This document shows positions 63,788 through 64,000 of a stretch of DNA of 64,000 nt, piece after piece (position 1 is the first letter of the stretch; each line of letters begins with the position of its first letter). The DNA is from Hymenobacter sp. DG25A (GTDB taxonomy: Bacteria; Bacteroidota; Bacteroidia; Cytophagales; Hymenobacteraceae), in NCBI RefSeq assembly GCF_001280305.1, contig NZ_CP012623.1:2976001-3040000 (forward strand). The letters run 5' to 3'. A program made the translations under genes and the position numbers. Under the pieces are notes generated by a model. The model worked only from the letters and a program-made list of their open reading frames with translations. It searched no databases and was not told the origin of the DNA.

Positions 63788-64000
63788 CTAGGGGAACGTT
63801 ACGCCACTGTAGGCATTAGGATCTACCTGAGGTACCGAAGCATTGTAAGTCTGGTTGATTACCCGGATGAACTCATTGGCTACCACGGCATAACCGCGGG
63901 ACGTAGGGTGCACACCGTCCAGCGAGAACAGGTTACCAGCAATGTAAGCCGTGGTATTGTTCACGGCATTTACGGCGTAGCCATTGTTCACAATAGTGGA
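63788..64000 (-). CDS. SGNH/GDSL hydrolase, C-terminal end (5' part beyond the window)
   Basis: The last 70 residues of a protein that continues past the right edge. The closing SGNH block with the catalytic Asp and His is visible as LDGVHPTSRGYAVVANEFI, the usual DxxHP motif of GDSL lipases and esterases. The tail (NASVPQVDPNAYSGVTFP) is hydrophilic. The substrate cannot be judged from this part. Confidence 0.8.
   Translation of the reverse strand, partial: STIVNNGYAVNAVNNTTAYIAGNLFSLDGVHPTSRGYAVVANEFIRVINQTYNASVPQVDPNAYSGVTFP

Overview
The window reads as a chromosomal segment of a GC-rich member of the Bacteroidota, most likely Hymenobacter or a close Cytophagales relative. The reasons are a complete gldKLMN type IX secretion (T9SS) operon preceded by a PorP/SprF gene, an F-type ATP synthase operon lacking atpD and atpC, an AtpB with a long N-terminal extension, many small Bacteroidota-restricted families (DUF4271, DUF4286, DUF6526), a YpdA-type reductase, and promoter-like TAnnTTTG boxes. 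I saw no tRNA, rRNA, CRISPR array or transposase.

Layout. 1-7.6 kb: edge of a PafA-type alkaline phosphatase, a HAD hydrolase, then the ATP synthase operon (atpZ, a subunit-I-like gene, atpB-E-F-H-A-G) on the minus strand. 7.8-21 kb: a SprE/PorW-type TPR lipoprotein, a class A penicillin-binding protein and uvrC on the plus strand, facing the T9SS operon (porP/sprF-gldK-gldL-gldM-gldN) on the minus strand. 21-31 kb: housekeeping genes (hemD, a WecA/MraY-like transferase, lipB, a phosphosugar isomerase, a YraN nuclease-fold protein, htpG) and small conserved proteins. 31-37 kb: a probable metal-handling locus (His-rich small protein, TonB-dependent receptor, HD-type CDF exporter) and an MFS transporter. 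37-41 kb: small proteins, a GNAT acetyltransferase and a prolyl oligopeptidase.

41.2-53.6 kb is the most unusual part. Eight minus-strand genes encode, in order of transcription, a VWA-like lipoprotein, a three-helix membrane protein, a tubulin/FtsZ-like GTPase, a 1156-residue protein with an Hsp70/actin-type ATPase half, a small AT-rich ORF, a membrane-spanning protein with a periplasmic head, a MotA/TolQ/ZorA-like stator with a long coiled coil, and a MotB/OmpA/ZorB-like partner. A DUF4386 gene on the opposite strand sits between the two motor genes. An actin-type ATPase, a tubulin-type GTPase and an ion-driven motor pair encoded together suggest an uncharacterised envelope-spanning or defence-type machine. 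Four of its intergenic gaps hold long inverted repeats belonging to several families.

53.9-64 kb returns to ordinary genes: a sugar-phosphate nucleotidyltransferase, lemA with two TPM-domain genes, a DUF1684 protein, polA, a DoxX-like protein, a YpdA-type reductase, a lipocalin-like lipoprotein and the end of an SGNH hydrolase. Several intergenic terminators here are unusually long perfect palindromes.
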